From contig NZ_CP019701.2 in assembly GCF_002005205.3 (NCBI RefSeq), forward strand, positions 1,488,001 to 1,552,000: a stretch of 64,000 bases of DNA. Direction: 5' to 3'. Origin of the DNA: Rhizobium rhizogenes (GTDB lineage: Bacteria; Pseudomonadota; Alphaproteobacteria; Rhizobiales; Rhizobiaceae). The position numbers and the translations under genes were made by a program. The notes beneath the pieces are model-generated. The model was given only the letters and a program-made list of their open reading frames with translations. It did not search any database and was not told the DNA's origin. Of the stretch, positions 45,253-56,480 are shown one piece after another; the first letter of the stretch is position 1; each line of letters opens with the position of its first letter.

Positions 45253-46556
45253 TGAGAATGAATGACGCCAATACGAGTGGCAGCGACTCAAAAAACAGCC
45301 AGCCCGATCTGCGCGAGATTCTGGGAACGAACAGAAACGGCCGCAAGAAAAAGTCGCGTCGGTACCTCTATGCCGCAGCAGCCATCGTGCTGATTGGCGG
45401 GGGCCTTGGCTATTATTACCAGTCGCGCGCGGCAGGTGTCGCCTACAGCTACACGACCGAAGCCGCGCGTCAGGGCGATCTCTCGGTCATCGTCACCTCC
45501 ACCGGCTCGGTTCAGCCGACGGATCAGGTCGATATATCGAGCGAACTGTCGGGCACCGTGCGCAAAGTCAACGTCACCTATAATAGCCCGGTCAAGGCCG
45601 GGGACGTATTGGCGGAGCTGGATACAAACAAGCTCGAAGCCGATGTGCAGAGTGCGCGGGCCAAGCTCGCCTCCGCCAAGGCCAGCGTGCTGAAGGCGCG
45701 CGCCGATCTCGGTTCGGCGAAAACCTCCATGGAGCGCCTGAGATCGCTGGTGCAGAACCGGGTCTCCAGCCAGCAGGATCTGGATGCGGCCCAGTTCAGC
45801 CACGATGCCGCCGCCGCCACGCTTGACGTCAACGAGGCGACCGTGCTTTCGGCGGAAGCGGATCTGAGGCTCGCCGAGGTCAATCTCGGCAAGGCCAAGA
45901 TCGTCTCGCCCATCGATGGCGTCATCCTCACCCGCAGCGTCGATCCAGGCGCCACCGTCGCCTCCTCGCTGAATGCCCCTGTCCTCTTCACCATCGCCGG
46001 CGATCTGCGCCACATGGAATTGCAGGTCTCGGTGGATGAGGCCGATGTCGGCAAGGTCGAAACCGGCCAGAAGGCCAATTTTAACGTCGATGCCTATCCC
46101 GACCGCAGTTTCCCGGCCGAGATCGAGACCGTGCGTTTCGCCTCCGAAACCGTATCCAACGTGGTGACTTACAAGGGCATATTGACGGTGGATAATGAAG
46201 AGCTGCTGCTGCGCCCCGGCATGACGGCCACCGCCAACATCATCGTCGAGGAAATCAAGGATACGCTGCTGGTGCCGAATTCGGCGCTTCGTTATACACC
46301 GCCGCGCGAATCCGCCTCCCGTGGCGGCGGGTTGATGAGCCTGTTCCGCCCGCCCCGCATGGGCCGCTCGCAGAACCGCGACGCCGGCCAGGCGGCCGCG
46401 GGCAAAAGAACGGTCTGGGTGCTGCGCAACAACAATCCAGTCTCCGTCGCCATCGAAACCGGCTCCACCGACGGCCAGCATACCGTGGTAAAATCGGGCG
46501 AATTGAAAGCCGATGACCAGGTGATTACCGACGCAACGGCCCGCAACGCCGGCTGA
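45252..46556 (+). CDS. MacA-like periplasmic adaptor (HlyD/RND family)
   Basis: A 434-residue membrane-fusion protein. After a basic cytosolic tail (RNGRKKKSRR) comes one membrane helix (YLYAAAAIVLIGGGLGYYY), then a barrel-sandwich/lipoyl domain (VDISSELSGTVRKV), a coiled-coil hairpin (about 125-200) and beta-barrel domains. It links an inner-membrane exporter to an outer-membrane channel. A Ser/Arg/Gly-rich insert lies near 350-380. Start is uncertain: 45252 or 45258 (the latter after GGTGAT). Operon with the ATPase and permease downstream; the outer-membrane partner is not in the window. Confidence 0.92.
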   Translation: MRMNDANTSGSDSKNSQPDLREILGTNRNGRKKKSRRYLYAAAAIVLIGGGLGYYYQSRAAGVAYSYTTEAARQGDLSVIVTSTGSVQPTDQVDISSELSGTVRKVNVTYNSPVKAGDVLAELDTNKLEADVQSARAKLASAKASVLKARADLGSAKTSMERLRSLVQNRVSSQQDLDAAQFSHDAAAATLDVNEATVLSAEADLRLAEVNLGKAKIVSPIDGVILTRSVDPGATVASSLNAPVLFTIAGDLRHMELQVSVDEADVGKVETGQKANFNVDAYPDRSFPAEIETVRFASETVSNVVTYKGILTVDNEELLLRPGMTATANIIVEEIKDTLLVPNSALRYTPPRESASRGGGLMSLFRPPRMGRSQNRDAGQAAAGKRTVWVLRNNNPVSVAIETGSTDGQHTVVKSGELKADDQVITDATARNAG

Positions 46557-46569
46557 CGGAGGAAAACCC

Positions 46570-47289
46570 ATGCAACAGCCGCCGCTCATCGAATTCCGCG
46601 ATGTCGTCAAGCAATATGGCCGCGGCGAAGCGACGATCCGCGCGCTCGATGGCGTCAGCCTCTCCATTCATGAGAAGGAATTCGTCGCCATCATGGGACC
46701 GTCCGGTTCCGGCAAATCCACCTCGATGAATATCATCGGCTGTCTGGATGTGCCCACAGCTGGCGAATATCTGTTTCAGGGCGTGCCGACCAGCGGCTTC
46801 GACAATGAACACCTGACGCTGCTGCGCCGGCATATGCTGGGTTTCGTGTTTCAGGGCTTCAACCTTCTCTCGCGCACCTCGGCGGTGGAAAATGTCGAGC
46901 TACCGCTGATCTATCGCGGCATGAAGGCCTCGGAGCGGCGCGAGCGCGCCATGGAGGCGCTGGCGCAGGTAGGCCTGAAAGGCCGCGAGGACCACACCAC
47001 GCAGGAGCTTTCAGGCGGCCAGCAGCAGCGTGTGGCCATTGCCCGCGCCATCGTCACCCGCCCCGCTTTGCTTCTGGCCGACGAGCCGACCGGCAATCTC
47101 GATACCAAGACCAGCATCGAGATCATGGAACTGATCACCGCACTGAACCGCGACAGGGGCATCACGGTGGTCATGGTCACCCATGAAGAGGATATCGCCG
47201 CCCACGCGGGACGCCTGCTGCGCTTTGTCGACGGCCATCTCGCCTCCGACAGCGCCGCGGACGAAAAGGAGACATCGGATGTTCTTTGA
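46570..47289 (+). CDS. MacB-like ABC exporter, ATPase subunit
   Basis: A 239-residue ATPase of the LolD/MacB class. Walker [13 protein letters not shown], signature [15 protein letters not shown], Walker [13 protein letters not shown]. Starts 13 bp after the adaptor gene and its end overlaps the permease start by 11 bases. In E. coli MacB ATPase and permease are one protein; here they are separate, as in many such operons. Substrate unknown (macrolides, lipopeptides or siderophores in relatives). Confidence 0.93.
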   Translation: MQQPPLIEFRDVVKQYGRGEATIRALDGVSLSIHEKEFVAIMGPSGSGKSTSMNIIGCLDVPTAGEYLFQGVPTSGFDNEHLTLLRRHMLGFVFQGFNLLSRTSAVENVELPLIYRGMKASERRERAMEALAQVGLKGREDHTTQELSGGQQQRVAIARAIVTRPALLLADEPTGNLDTKTSIEIMELITALNRDRGITVVMVTHEEDIAAHAGRLLRFVDGHLASDSAADEKETSDVL

Positions 47290-48487
47290 AACGTCGCGTC
47301 TTGCGCTGCGCGCCATCAGCCGCAACCTCCTGCGCTCCTTCCTCACCGTGCTCGGCGTCGTCATCGGCGTGGCCGCCGTCATCGCCATGGTCACCATCGG
47401 CAACGGCACGACCGAACAGGTGAAATCGGAACTGTCGCGGCTCGGCACCAACATGCTGTTCGTTCGCCCCGGCCAGTTCGGCCCCGGAAGGGCGAGCACC
47501 GAAGCCAAGCGTTTCGATGACCGCGATGTCGAGGCCATCCGTAACCAGATATCCGGCATCCGCGCCGTTGCGCCACAGAACCGCAGTTCCGCCGCTACAG
47601 TCATTTTCGGCGGCAAGAACCACCAGACAAGCGTCATCGGCACCACCAACGACTATCTGATCGCGCAGGACTGGACCATTGCGCTCGGGCGCGAGTTCCA
47701 GCCCGCCGAAGATCGCGGTGGCCAGATCGGCTGCATCATCGGCGAAACGGTGCGCCAGGAACTCTTCGGCGCGGAAAACCCGGTGGGACAGACGGTGCGT
47801 GTCAGCAATATCTCCTGTCCCGTCATTGGCGTTCTCGCCAGAAAAGGCCAGTCCGGCCTCGGCGACGATCAGGACGACACGATCATCATGCCACTGAAAA
47901 TCCACCAGCGGCGCATCGGCGGCACCACCACCATTTCCTCGATCATGGTCTCGGCACAGGATGGCGTTTCCACCGCCAAGGTGCAGAGCGACCTGCAGAA
48001 CCTGCTGCGCGAGCGCCGCCGCATCAACATTGGCCGCGAGGATGATTTTACCGTCAACGATATGACACAGATCGCCTCGGCCATGACCGGCACGACGACG
48101 CTGCTGACGGGGCTTTTAGGCGCGGTCGCCGCCGTCAGCCTGCTGGTCGGCGGCATCGGTATCATGAACATCATGCTGGTTTCGGTGACTGAACGCACCC
48201 GCGAGATCGGCATTCGTCTCGCCATCGGCGCGCTGGAAAAACAGGTGCTGACTCAGTTCCTGGTGGAAGCCGTCATGCTGTCGGCCTTCGGCGGCCTCGT
48301 CGGAATCTTGACGGGCCTCGGCCTCGCTTATGCCGTCGTCGGTTATCTCAACGTGCCCTTCGTCACCAGCCCGTCAATCATCTTCCTTGCCTTTGCCTTC
48401 TCAGCGGCCATCGGCGTGATTTTCGGCTATTTCCCGGCACGGCGGGCGGCAAGTTTAAGCCCGATCGAAGCGTTGCGGCATGAATGA
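47279..48487 (+). CDS. MacB-like ABC exporter, permease subunit (FtsX-type)
   Basis: A 402-residue permease with one N-terminal helix ([19 protein letters not shown]), a large periplasmic domain (about 45-270) and three C-terminal helices with the FtsX signature ([22 protein letters not shown]). Its end [14 protein letters not shown] is characteristic of the family. Completes the adaptor-ATPase-permease operon. Confidence 0.93.
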   Translation: MFFETSRLALRAISRNLLRSFLTVLGVVIGVAAVIAMVTIGNGTTEQVKSELSRLGTNMLFVRPGQFGPGRASTEAKRFDDRDVEAIRNQISGIRAVAPQNRSSAATVIFGGKNHQTSVIGTTNDYLIAQDWTIALGREFQPAEDRGGQIGCIIGETVRQELFGAENPVGQTVRVSNISCPVIGVLARKGQSGLGDDQDDTIIMPLKIHQRRIGGTTTISSIMVSAQDGVSTAKVQSDLQNLLRERRRINIGREDDFTVNDMTQIASAMTGTTTLLTGLLGAVAAVSLLVGGIGIMNIMLVSVTERTREIGIRLAIGALEKQVLTQFLVEAVMLSAFGGLVGILTGLGLAYAVVGYLNVPFVTSPSIIFLAFAFSAAIGVIFGYFPARRAASLSPIEALRHE

Positions 48488-48564
48488 AAGCCGGCGTTCA
48501 AACCGCAACCGGCTTTTTGTGAGAAGAAATCGCAACCTCTTCCCGGGATTGACCCGATCCGCTT

Positions 48565-49092
48565 TTAGTCGCTCACCGGGGAGCGCGCACTATCCGCCCA
48601 TTCTTCGAGCGCGCGCTCCACATCGTCCTGATAGGACGGCAGGTTTTCCTTTTCACTGATGGCGCGGAGATACATTTCCACGGCATTTCGCTGCAAAGGG
48701 GTCAATAAGGAAAACGTCTCCTGGCATCTGCACAAATAGGGTGCGAATTCGTGCCTGTAGTCGCCATCGAGATCGGCGATCATATAGGCGGGCAAATGAA
48801 ATCGCATTCCTTCAGCATCAAGGAAGGCTGGGCTGCCGGAATGTCTGTTGAGGTCCTTCAGCGGGATCGCGGCCCAATCATTCTTCTCATCGCCAGCACG
48901 ACATGCGGCGCGAACCTCATTGCTCGCATAATCATCAAGCGCCTGCGCCTCGGAGAGACCAACGCCGCCACCCAGGGTAACATCCGCGAATGCCTCTCGC
49001 ACCGCGGCTTTCGCATTCGCGACATTATCGGGTTGCGGCCTCATCAAATCGTCTGACTGTTCAATGATGGGCTCCCCCACTCCCGTCACCAT
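48565..49092 (-). CDS. DUF6714-like protein
   Basis: About 175 residues, cytosolic, acidic. Resembles DUF6714 in the stretches AVREAFADVTLGGGVGLSEA, then DEKNDWAAIPLKDL and FLDAEGMRFHLPAYM. Function unknown. The start is unclear: 49092 is an ATG, GTG 49113 and ATG 49044 are alternatives. At 49092 it overlaps the upstream small gene by 32 bases. The family name is by memory. Confidence 0.65.
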   Translation of the reverse strand: MVTGVGEPIIEQSDDLMRPQPDNVANAKAAVREAFADVTLGGGVGLSEAQALDDYASNEVRAACRAGDEKNDWAAIPLKDLNRHSGSPAFLDAEGMRFHLPAYMIADLDGDYRHEFAPYLCRCQETFSLLTPLQRNAVEMYLRAISEKENLPSYQDDVERALEEWADSARSPVSD

Positions 49093-49294
49093 GCACTGTC
49101 GGCCAGTCTCCACCCTCGGTCCGCTCGAGCGGGGGACTGTTCAACGCGTCACCCTTGGACGCCGCAGATCCCTTTATCTCCTCCCAGTAGAACGCAAGGC
49201 AAACAATACCGGCAATCAGCGTCAGGCCAGCCACGACGCTGGCGACGATCAGCCCTATCGTCCAGATATCAATCGAGGCGCCGCTGATGTCCAT
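49061..49294 (-). CDS. Small single-pass membrane protein of unknown function
   Basis: A 77-residue protein: a short start MDISGASIDIWT, one membrane helix (IGLIVASVVAGLTLIAGIVCL) and a polar tail. GGGGAG lies eight bases before the ATG at 49294. It overlaps the 5' end of the DUF6714-like gene, so the two may be coupled. Confidence 0.6.
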   Translation of the reverse strand: MDISGASIDIWTIGLIVASVVAGLTLIAGIVCLAFYWEEIKGSAASKGDALNSPPLERTEGGDWPTVHGDGSGGAHH

Positions 49295-49467
49295 CGCGTT
49301 CACTCCCCACGATCAATCCTGCCGGCGGTCCGAAACGCCTTCCAGCATGGGCGGCAGGCGGTTCCGCCCCTCCGCCAAACCTCGCAGAATATCCGACAAC
49401 CTTGCTGATCTTGCGTCAGGGCGTCAATCGGATAGGCTCGCCCTCAAGTTTACCGGATGGAGTTTGG

Positions 49468-49758
49468 ATGTTCAAATCGGTATCGGACAGCGCCGCTGCC
49501 GCAGACGGCGGTTCGCTCGCCCTCTTCGTCGAACGGATTGACGGACAGACGGAGCTGTTTGTGATCAATCGCTCCCTCTCGTCACGCGGGACGCCCGACT
49601 ATAACAAAGTCAGCTCAAGCCTTCGGTCACTTACCGGGGAAGATTGCGGGAAGATCGCTGCGGCTCTCGAGCCGCTGTTGATGACGACGCCATCGATTCA
49701 TCCGCTGGCGGATTTTATCAACACCCTGAAACAGCAGTCATCGTCCTCCGAGAACTGA
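49468..49758 (+). CDS. Small protein of unknown function
   Basis: A 96-residue soluble protein beginning MFKSVSDSAAAADGG. GGAG lies six bases upstream of the ATG. I do not recognise a domain. It is divergent from the two minus-strand genes and just left of a palindromic repeat. Confidence 0.55.
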   Translation: MFKSVSDSAAAADGGSLALFVERIDGQTELFVINRSLSSRGTPDYNKVSSSLRSLTGEDCGKIAAALEPLLMTTPSIHPLADFINTLKQQSSSSEN

Positions 49759-49807
49759 TTTCCGGTGACAATCAGTTCCGGGAAACGGAAGCTCAGACCT
49801 GTCCTCC

Positions 49808-49893
49808 GTCATCCTCGGGCTTGCCCCGAGGATCTACGCACATTTCAAGCAATGTGAGGGGAATGGATCCTCGGGTCAAGCCCGAGGATGACG
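49808..49893. repeat. Palindromic intergenic repeat, family C, full copy
   Basis: CGTCATCCTCGGGC near 49808 and its complement GCCCGAGGATGACG near 49880 form the outer arms; inner CCGAGGATC/GATCCTCGG arms also pair. A partial copy lies at 54307-54333. Confidence 0.75.
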
Positions 49894-49962
49894 TCGCGTT
49901 TGCAGGAATGCTGCGTGCACAATGAAAGGACCCCCGCGCCATCGAAGAGCCCACGCAAGCGA

Positions 49963-50352
49963 TCAAACGCTCGCTTCAGCCTCACGCTGCTTCGCCAGCG
50001 CCGCCAGATCGGCAGGTTTCAGCTCAACCGATTCACCGCAGCCGCAGGCGGATGTCTGGTTCGGATTGTTGAAGGTGAAACCGGAGCGCATCTTGGTCAC
50101 TTCGAAATCCATCTGGGTGCCGAGCAGATAAAGCACGGCGGAAGGCTGAACCCAGACCTTCGCCCCTTCGAATTCGACCAGATCGTCCTTCGCATCCGGC
50201 TCGGTCACGAGATCGATGGTATATTCCATGCCCGCGCAGCCGCCCTTCTTGATGCCGACGCGCACGCCCCTGGCGTCCGGGCCGGAATTTTCGACGATTG
50301 CTTTAACGCGCGAGGCGGCAGCCCCGGTCATGGTCATGATCGCAAAGCCCAT
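49963..50352 (-). CDS. sufA: Iron-sulfur assembly A-type carrier (SufA/IscA family)
   Basis: A 129-residue A-type carrier that accepts clusters from the SufBCD scaffold and passes them to apoproteins. The three cluster cysteines are visible: GGCAGMEY near residue 41 and SACGCGES near 105. I chose the ATG at 50352 (MGFAIMTMTG); the frame continues upstream to 50373. Last gene of the suf operon, separated by 163 bases from sufT. Confidence 0.92.
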   Translation of the reverse strand: MGFAIMTMTGAAASRVKAIVENSGPDARGVRVGIKKGGCAGMEYTIDLVTEPDAKDDLVEFEGAKVWVQPSAVLYLLGTQMDFEVTKMRSGFTFNNPNQTSACGCGESVELKPADLAALAKQREAEASV

Positions 50353-50515
50353 GGGCCCATTCTCCTCATGCATCGGCCCGAAAAGTGGAACCCGGTTTTC
50401 GGACAGGCGATGCTCATAAATTCAATCGAGTTCAAGGCTCGATGCTTATGGAATTCAATTTAAGTGCACCCGACAATGTCATCAAGAGATGACACCTGTC
50501 AAAATCGCGTCAGAC

Positions 50516-50899
50516 TTAATACCAGCCGACGGCGACCTGCGCTTCTTCGGACATACGGTCCGGTGTCCACGGCGGATCGAATGTCATTTCGACGGTAACG
50601 CCGGAAACACCCTCGACAGCACCAACCGCGTTTTCCACCCAGCCCGGCATTTCACCGGCCACCGGGCAACCGGGCGCCGTCAGCGTCATGACGATCTTGA
50701 CCATCCGGTCGTCCTCGATGTCGATCTTGTAGATCAGACCAAGTTCGAAAATATCGGCCGGAATTTCCGGGTCATAGACGGTTTTCAGCGCCGAGATCAC
50801 GTCGTCGCTGAGACGCGCCAGCTCGTCAGGCGGAATGGAAGACGGCTTTGCCGCTTCTTCGGTCGCATCGGGTGTCTTTGCAGTGGCTTCCGCAGTCAT
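50516..50899 (-). CDS. sufT: SUF-system maturation protein SufT (MIP18/DUF59 family)
   Basis: A 127-residue protein with an Ala/Glu/Lys-rich start (residues 1-25) and a DUF59 domain (VYDPEIPADIFELGLIYKI). The reactive cysteine lies in TLTAPGCPVAGE. In other bacteria SufT helps mature Fe-S proteins under iron demand. Follows sufS by 36 bases. Confidence 0.92.
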   Translation of the reverse strand: MTAEATAKTPDATEEAAKPSSIPPDELARLSDDVISALKTVYDPEIPADIFELGLIYKIDIEDDRMVKIVMTLTAPGCPVAGEMPGWVENAVGAVEGVSGVTVEMTFDPPWTPDRMSEEAQVAVGWY

Positions 50900-50935
50900 G
50901 GTCTGATCCTCAATCCTGATCTCTTTATGCCGATA

Positions 50936-52186
50936 TCAGGCGAAAAATTTGCGCGCATAGTCTAGCGCCTCGACAAGAGAGTCTACTTCGGCGCGGGTAT
51001 TGTAAAGGCCGAACGATGCCCGGCATGTGGAGGTGACGCCGAACCGTTTCAAGAGCGGCATGGCGCAATGGGTGCCGGCCCGCACGGCAACGCCGCGCCG
51101 GTCGATCACCATCGAGACATCATGGGCATGGATGCCGGCAAGCTCGAAGGAGAAGATGCCGCCCTTGTCAGGCGCACTGCCGATGATCCGCAGCGAATTG
51201 ATTTCGCGCAGGCGCTCCGCGGCATAGGCGGCAAGATCGGCCTCGTGAGCAGCAATCGCGGCACGACCGAGATTGTCCATGTAATCAAGCGCGTAACCGA
51301 GGCCGATCGCCTGCACGATAGGCGGCGTGCCCGCTTCGAAACGGTGCGGCGGCTCGTTGTAGGTCACATTGTCTTCGGAAACGTCGAGGATCATCTCGCC
51401 GCCGCCCTGGAACGGCCGCATCTCGCGCAGGCGATCCGCCTTGCCATAGAGCACGCCGATGCCCGAGGGGCCGTAAAGCTTGTGGCCGGTCATCACATAC
51501 CAGTCGCAATCGATATCGCGCACATCGACCGGCATGTGAACAGCGCCCTGGCTGCCATCGATCAAAACCGGAATGCCGCGCTCATGGGCGATGCGGCATA
51601 TTTCCTTGACCGGCACGATGGTGCCGAGCGCATTCGACATATGGGTGATGGCAACGAGCTTGGTGCGCTCCGTCAGGCTTTTTTCGAAAGCCTCGATATG
51701 AAACGCGCCGTCATCATCCACAGGCACCCAGACGAGCTTCGCACCCTGCCGCTCGCGGATGAAGTGCCATGGCACGATGTTGGAGTGATGCTCCATGATC
51801 GAAATGACGATCTCGTCGCCCTCGCCGATCTTTGGCATGCCATAACCATAGGCAACCGTATTGATCGCCTCGGTGGAGGATTTGGTGAAGACGATCTCGT
51901 CCACCGAACCGGCGTTCAGGAAACGGCGCACCTTTTCGCGCGCCGCCTCATAGGCGTCGGTTGCGGCATTGGAGAGGAAATGCAGGCCGCGATGCACATT
52001 GGCATACTCATTTGCATAGGCATGCGAAACGGCGTCGATCACCACCTGCGGTTTTTGAGCGGACGCGCCGTTGTCGAGATAGACCAGCGGCTTGCCATAG
52101 ACCTCGCGCGACAGGATCGGGAAATCCCGGCGCACGGCTTCGATGTCATAAGGGGCCGCCACTGCGGCGCGTTCGCTCTCAGGCAT
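50936..52186 (-). CDS. sufS: Cysteine desulfurase SufS (class II)
   Basis: PLP enzyme that takes sulfur from cysteine for cluster assembly. A 416-residue protein with the PLP lysine in YVMTGHKLYGPSGIG near 230 and the active cysteine in RAGTHCAMPLL near 370, both class II features. Overlaps sufD by eight bases. No SufE gene is in the window. Confidence 0.96.
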   Translation of the reverse strand: MPESERAAVAAPYDIEAVRRDFPILSREVYGKPLVYLDNGASAQKPQVVIDAVSHAYANEYANVHRGLHFLSNAATDAYEAAREKVRRFLNAGSVDEIVFTKSSTEAINTVAYGYGMPKIGEGDEIVISIMEHHSNIVPWHFIRERQGAKLVWVPVDDDGAFHIEAFEKSLTERTKLVAITHMSNALGTIVPVKEICRIAHERGIPVLIDGSQGAVHMPVDVRDIDCDWYVMTGHKLYGPSGIGVLYGKADRLREMRPFQGGGEMILDVSEDNVTYNEPPHRFEAGTPPIVQAIGLGYALDYMDNLGRAAIAAHEADLAAYAAERLREINSLRIIGSAPDKGGIFSFELAGIHAHDVSMVIDRRGVAVRAGTHCAMPLLKRFGVTSTCRASFGLYNTRAEVDSLVEALDYARKFFA

Positions 52187-53450
52187 GATGTTCCAGCCAG
52201 CCGGAGATGATCGTCTCCAGCGCCTCTACCAGATTTTCTTCTTCCAGTTCCTCGACGATCTCGGCGACGAAGGCGTTGACGAGCATCGCCCGCGCCTTTG
52301 CCCGCGGCACGCCGCGCGCCATCAGGTAATAGAGATGGTTGTCGCTGATATCGGCAACCGTCGCACCATGGCCGCACTGAACGTCGTCAGCGAAGATTTC
52401 CAGTTCCGGCTTTGCCGAGAACTCGCCATCGTCAGACATCAGCAGCGTATTGCACGCCATCTTCGCGTCGGTTTTCTGGGCATCGGGCGCCACCCGGATC
52501 ATGCCCTGGAAAATGCCCTTGGCACGGTCGAACACCACGTTGCGGAACACTTCCGTGGAGGTCGTGTTCGGCACGTTGTGGCCAAGAACCATCGTCACGT
52601 CGGTATGAGTTTCGCCACCCAAAAGGTTGACGCCACGAACGATGAGGTCCGTGCCCTCGCCTTCCACGTCGATGCGCAGTTCCTGCCGCACCAGCTTGCC
52701 GCCGGCATTGACAATGAACAGGCGAATCTTGGCGTCCGCCCCGATTTTCATGCGCAGCTGGCCAAGGTGGATATCGGCGGCACCCTGTTGCTGCACGATG
52801 ATCCAGGTCACTTCCGCGCCATCCTCGACAACGATGTCGCTGACGGAGGAAACGAAAGCCGCACCCGAAGTCACCGAAAGGTGACGCTCGATGACGGTTG
52901 CCTTGGAACCCTTGCCGAAACGGACCGGGAAGCGGCTGTGAACCTGGCCTGCGCCATGGACCGCCTGCAATTCGATCGGCTTTTCAATCTCGGCATCATC
53001 AGGAATCTCGAGCACCAGACCATCGCGCACGAAGCTGCCGTTGATGCGGCCGATCGCGTCATCCTTGCTGGCTTCCGCAAGACCTGCGGCAGCGGAACCA
53101 TCAGCCAGGCTCTCGGCAAAGCGCGACACGCGGATGTCTTCAATCTTGCCGATATCGGCCGTGCCGTGCTGCATATAGGCAACCAGAGAGCCGGCAATCG
53201 TCGGTGCCTGCTTCTCGATAACCGGCGCGGGCCGGTCTTCCGGAACGGCACGCAGCAGGCTTTTCAGATCGGTATAGTGCCACGCCTCGATGCGGCGGGT
53301 CGGAAGACCACCGGTCTTCAGATCATCAAACAGCACGTCGCGGGCAGCGACAACGGCGCCGTCGCCCGGCAGTTCGCTGAACTTGGCGGTATAGGCATCA
53401 ACCAGCGCGGTTTCCGCTGGCGTCAGCCGATTGGTAGCTTGAATGTTCAT
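52179..53450 (-). CDS. sufD: Fe-S scaffold protein SufD
   Basis: A 423-residue partner of SufB in the SufBC2D complex. The beta-helix core and the C-terminal stretch (DVQCGHGATVADISDNHLYYLMARG), with the conserved Cys-Gly-His, identify it. The ATG at 53450 (MNIQATN) is preferred over upstream codons to 53459. Lies 25 bases after sufC. Confidence 0.94.
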   Translation of the reverse strand: MNIQATNRLTPAETALVDAYTAKFSELPGDGAVVAARDVLFDDLKTGGLPTRRIEAWHYTDLKSLLRAVPEDRPAPVIEKQAPTIAGSLVAYMQHGTADIGKIEDIRVSRFAESLADGSAAAGLAEASKDDAIGRINGSFVRDGLVLEIPDDAEIEKPIELQAVHGAGQVHSRFPVRFGKGSKATVIERHLSVTSGAAFVSSVSDIVVEDGAEVTWIIVQQQGAADIHLGQLRMKIGADAKIRLFIVNAGGKLVRQELRIDVEGEGTDLIVRGVNLLGGETHTDVTMVLGHNVPNTTSTEVFRNVVFDRAKGIFQGMIRVAPDAQKTDAKMACNTLLMSDDGEFSAKPELEIFADDVQCGHGATVADISDNHLYYLMARGVPRAKARAMLVNAFVAEIVEELEEENLVEALETIISGWLEHHA

Positions 53451-53474
53451 GGACATCACCTCCTGGCCTCTGGC

Positions 53475-54230
53475 TTAGGCCGCTTCACCGATGATGTCGG
53501 CGTAACCGTTGTTTTCCAGCTCCAGCGCCAGAGCCTTGTCACCCGAGCGGATGATCTTGCCCTTGTAGAGAACGTGAACGCTGTCAGGCACGATGTAATC
53601 GAGCAGGCGCTGATAGTGGGTGATGACGACGGTGGCGCGATCCGGCGACTTCAGCGCGTTGACGCCGTCAGCCACGATTTTCAGGGCGTCGATGTCGAGA
53701 CCGCTATCGGTTTCGTCGAGCACGCAGAGCTTCGGCTCCAACAGCGCCATCTGCAGGATTTCAGCGCGCTTCTTCTCACCACCGGAGAAGCCGACGTTGA
53801 GCGGACGCTTCAGCATCTCCATGTCGATCTTCAGATCGCCGGCGGCTTCCTTGACACGGCGGATGAAGTCCGGCGTCGTCAGTTCGGACTCGCCGCGCGC
53901 CTTGCGCTGCTCGTTCATCGCAACCTTCAGGAACTGCATGGTGGCGACGCCGGGAATTTCAACCGGATACTGGAAGGCAAGGAAGATGCCCTTGGCCGCA
54001 CGTTCGGCCGCATCCAGTTCCAGAATGCTTTCGCCGTTATAGAGAATGTCACCGGAGGTGACTTCATAGTCCTCACGGCCCGACAGGATGTAGGACAGCG
54101 TCGACTTGCCGGAACCGTTCGGGCCCATGATGGCGGCAACCTCACCGGCGGCAACCTTCAGGTTGAGACCCTTGATGATCTCGGTTTCGGTATCGGCGAT
54201 CTTTGCGTGCAGGTCGATGATTTCAAGCAT
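53475..54230 (-). CDS. sufC: SufC ATPase
   Basis: A 251-residue ABC-type ATPase of the Fe-S scaffold. Walker A GPNGSGKSTLSYI, signature FSGGEKKRAEILQ, Walker B CVLDETDSGLD (SufC-type with D-x-T). I chose the ATG at 54230 with AGGAAC upstream. It is separated from sufB by an inserted gene and a palindromic repeat. Confidence 0.96.
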   Translation of the reverse strand: MLEIIDLHAKIADTETEIIKGLNLKVAAGEVAAIMGPNGSGKSTLSYILSGREDYEVTSGDILYNGESILELDAAERAAKGIFLAFQYPVEIPGVATMQFLKVAMNEQRKARGESELTTPDFIRRVKEAAGDLKIDMEMLKRPLNVGFSGGEKKRAEILQMALLEPKLCVLDETDSGLDIDALKIVADGVNALKSPDRATVVITHYQRLLDYIVPDSVHVLYKGKIIRSGDKALALELENNGYADIIGEAA

Positions 54231-54306
54231 GGTTTTGTTCCTGTTCATGGTGCGGTTTCAAGGACCGCCTCGTAGACCCCTGAGGGGCCGTCTCAACTTT
54301 CACATC

Positions 54307-54333
54307 CGTCATCCTCGGGCTCATCCCGAGGAC
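54307..54333. repeat. Palindromic intergenic repeat, family C, partial copy
   Basis: CGTCATCCTCGGGC followed by ATCCCGAGGAC, a hairpin matching the left arm of the element at 49808. It lies inside the suf operon between sufC and the inserted gene, only nine bases after that gene's stop on the minus strand. Confidence 0.7.
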
Positions 54334-54341
54334 ATAATCCG

Positions 54342-54811
54342 TCAATTGTAGTCGCCCGTAGCGGCTGATGCTAACTCGTCAGGTAGTTTCCAGTAGCCGC
54401 AACCCTTTAATTCGTAAAAGCTGAAATCCGTTTCGGCGAGTTTCTGGACCGACAATTCGATACGAAGCGGAGGGTTGGGCGGAAAACCGTATGCGGAAGC
54501 CATGATCACCAGTGGCTGAAACATGTCTAAACCCAATGGAAATGCGTAGGCTACGACATCTTTCTTTTTCAAATCACCCTTAATCGCCTCCACAACTTCA
54601 AGTTCCGCACGGATCATCCGGGCACTCATTCCGTCAGAAACGGTCATTCCCGAGTCCCCAATCGTCAGCGATCTGACACGCGCATCCACGACGATCTCCG
54701 CCGACTTCAAGCGCTCATCCTGACTGGGGCACGGCTGCATGGCCATCGCCGACTTCATGGAGGCGAAAAACAGCAGAAGCACCGCAGTCATTTTCACTGC
54801 GATCGAACGCC

Positions 54812-54815
<4 letters not shown>
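54342..54815 (-). CDS. Exported protein of unknown function inside the suf operon
   Basis: A 157-residue protein with a signal peptide ([19 protein letters not shown], then MQPCPSQ) and a mainly beta mature part with two or three cysteines (Cys near 30 and GCGYWKLP near 140). I do not recognise a family. It starts with GTG at 54815, overlapping the sufB stop (GTGA); an ATG at 54791 is possible. Suf proteins are cytosolic, so an exported product here is unexpected. Confidence 0.75.
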
Positions 54816-56281
<1,466 letters not shown>

Positions 56282-56480
56282 GTCGTTCTCCAATCTCGCC
56301 GGAGCCAAGGTCCGGTGGCTTGTCAACGTATCAAGGCGGAAAGCCGCCTTATTCATCTTCGGGCAAATCGTTCCGAGCCGTCAGCCGGGGCGGAGCTTAT
56401 ACCCATGTAGGTGCGGGATGGCGCTTTTCACACATCCCGGCAAGCGGAAATTTGCGATTCCGCAATTCTTTGCCGCTTTT

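Noticed and set aside
52185..54275. 696-codon plus-strand open frame across sufC and sufD
   Set aside because: Antisense to two genes with full families on the minus strand. Its composition is what reverse-reading gives.
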